In this document: in pieces, positions 5,941-6,314 of the stretch
Layout of the letters: every line of letters begins with the position of its first letter
Numbering within the stretch: the stretch's first letter is position 1
Source of the DNA: an uncultured Lachnospiraceae bacterium
Lineage (GTDB): Bacteria > Bacillota > Clostridia > Lachnospirales > Lachnospiraceae
Assembly (NCBI GenBank): GCA_947175305.1
Contig: CAMWMO010000109.1
Span: 1 to 6,314 of the forward strand
DNA: 6,314 bases
Reading direction: 5' to 3'
Program-made: the position numbers and the translations under genes
The notes under the pieces: generated by a model
Told to the model about the DNA's origin: nothing
The model's database searches: none
What the model saw: the letters and a program-made list of their open reading frames with translations, nothing else

Positions 5941-6314
5941 ATAAGATTCCTTTGATAGAGAATGCTTGTAAGGAATTGCTCAGTTACGGTGTCTGGGATG
6001 GCAGGGCCAGGTGTAAATATGTGGTCAAACGATATCTCCTGCGCAGGGAGACGGCAAAGGAGGATCTGATCTTCTGGCCTACCGGGCTTCTTGCAGCGGG
6101 ATTGTGGAGCTGTCGGGAGGAGCTTATAAAAAATGGGACACAGCAGTTGATCGGGATGCTAGAGAATGCTTTGGCGGCGTATTATGGAAGATGGCTGAAA
6201 AAGGGTATGCCGATCATGGTGATAGACGACTTGCTTGCCGGTGAGACGCTTCTGCATATTTATCAGGAAATGAGAGAAGAGTCCCGGACAAACCTGTTGG
6301 GGTTATCGCAGGAG
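5937..6314 (+). CDS. Partial gene, GH88/GH105-like glycosidase N-terminus
   Basis: The frame is open from ATG 5937 to the window end, giving 126 residues of a protein cut off at its C-terminus. The start is set by GGGAGG and an ATGA overlap. There is no signal peptide, so it should act in the cytoplasm. IFWPTGLLAAGLWSC at residues 45-59, YYGRWLKKGMPI at 82-93 and IDDLLAGETLLHIYQE at 96-111 resemble the first helices of the (alpha/alpha)6-barrel of GH88/GH105 enzymes. Those enzymes remove unsaturated uronyl residues from oligosaccharides left by polysaccharide lyases. The Asp-Asp at 97-98 followed by a Gly and a Leu-Leu-x-x-Tyr helix is the most telling part. Assignment is by pattern recall from an incomplete protein; another alpha/alpha-barrel protein remains possible. 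The gene itself is well supported, the function only moderately. Confidence 0.62.
   Translation, partial: MNKIPLIENACKELLSYGVWDGRARCKYVVKRYLLRRETAKEDLIFWPTGLLAAGLWSCREELIKNGTQQLIGMLENALAAYYGRWLKKGMPIMVIDDLLAGETLLHIYQEMREESRTNLLGLSQE

Overview
The window is a stretch of a surface-polysaccharide (capsule/exopolysaccharide) biosynthesis operon. Six genes, plus the likely tail of a seventh, all lie on the + strand with almost no space between them. The organism is probably a Gram-positive gut clostridium of the Lachnospiraceae type. This is inferred from purine-rich AGGA/GGAGG ribosome binding sites, ATGA stop/start overlaps, roughly balanced base composition by eye, and the protein types present. 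Species cannot be assigned from this sequence.

Layout: 1-60 is probably the C-terminus of an upstream gene, overlapping the next start by ATGA. 57-1076 and 1073-2098 are two consecutive GT2 (GT-A fold) glycosyltransferases. 2107-3018 is a GT11 alpha-1,2-fucosyltransferase-like enzyme. 3019-3183 is the only real intergenic gap; it follows a near-consensus promoter embedded in the end of the fucosyltransferase gene and is packed with inverted repeats. 3184-4380 is a polysaccharide pyruvyl transferase family enzyme. 4384-5940 is a Wzx/MOP-type polysaccharide flippase. 5937 to the window end is the N-terminal third or so of a protein resembling GH88/GH105 unsaturated-glycuronyl hydrolases.

Together the genes suggest that a lipid-linked repeat unit is built in the cytoplasm by the GT2 enzymes, decorated with fucose and possibly with a pyruvate ketal, and then flipped across the membrane. 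This scheme is inference from family membership; donors, acceptors and linkages cannot be read from the sequence.

The least ordinary part is the 165-base gap at 3019-3183. It combines an extended -10 promoter, an 11-bp palindrome nested around a second hairpin, two further hairpins and a strong ribosome binding site. It could be a structured 5' leader controlling the pyruvyl transferase, flippase and hydrolase genes, or a dispersed palindromic repeat that landed in the operon. The two are not mutually exclusive.
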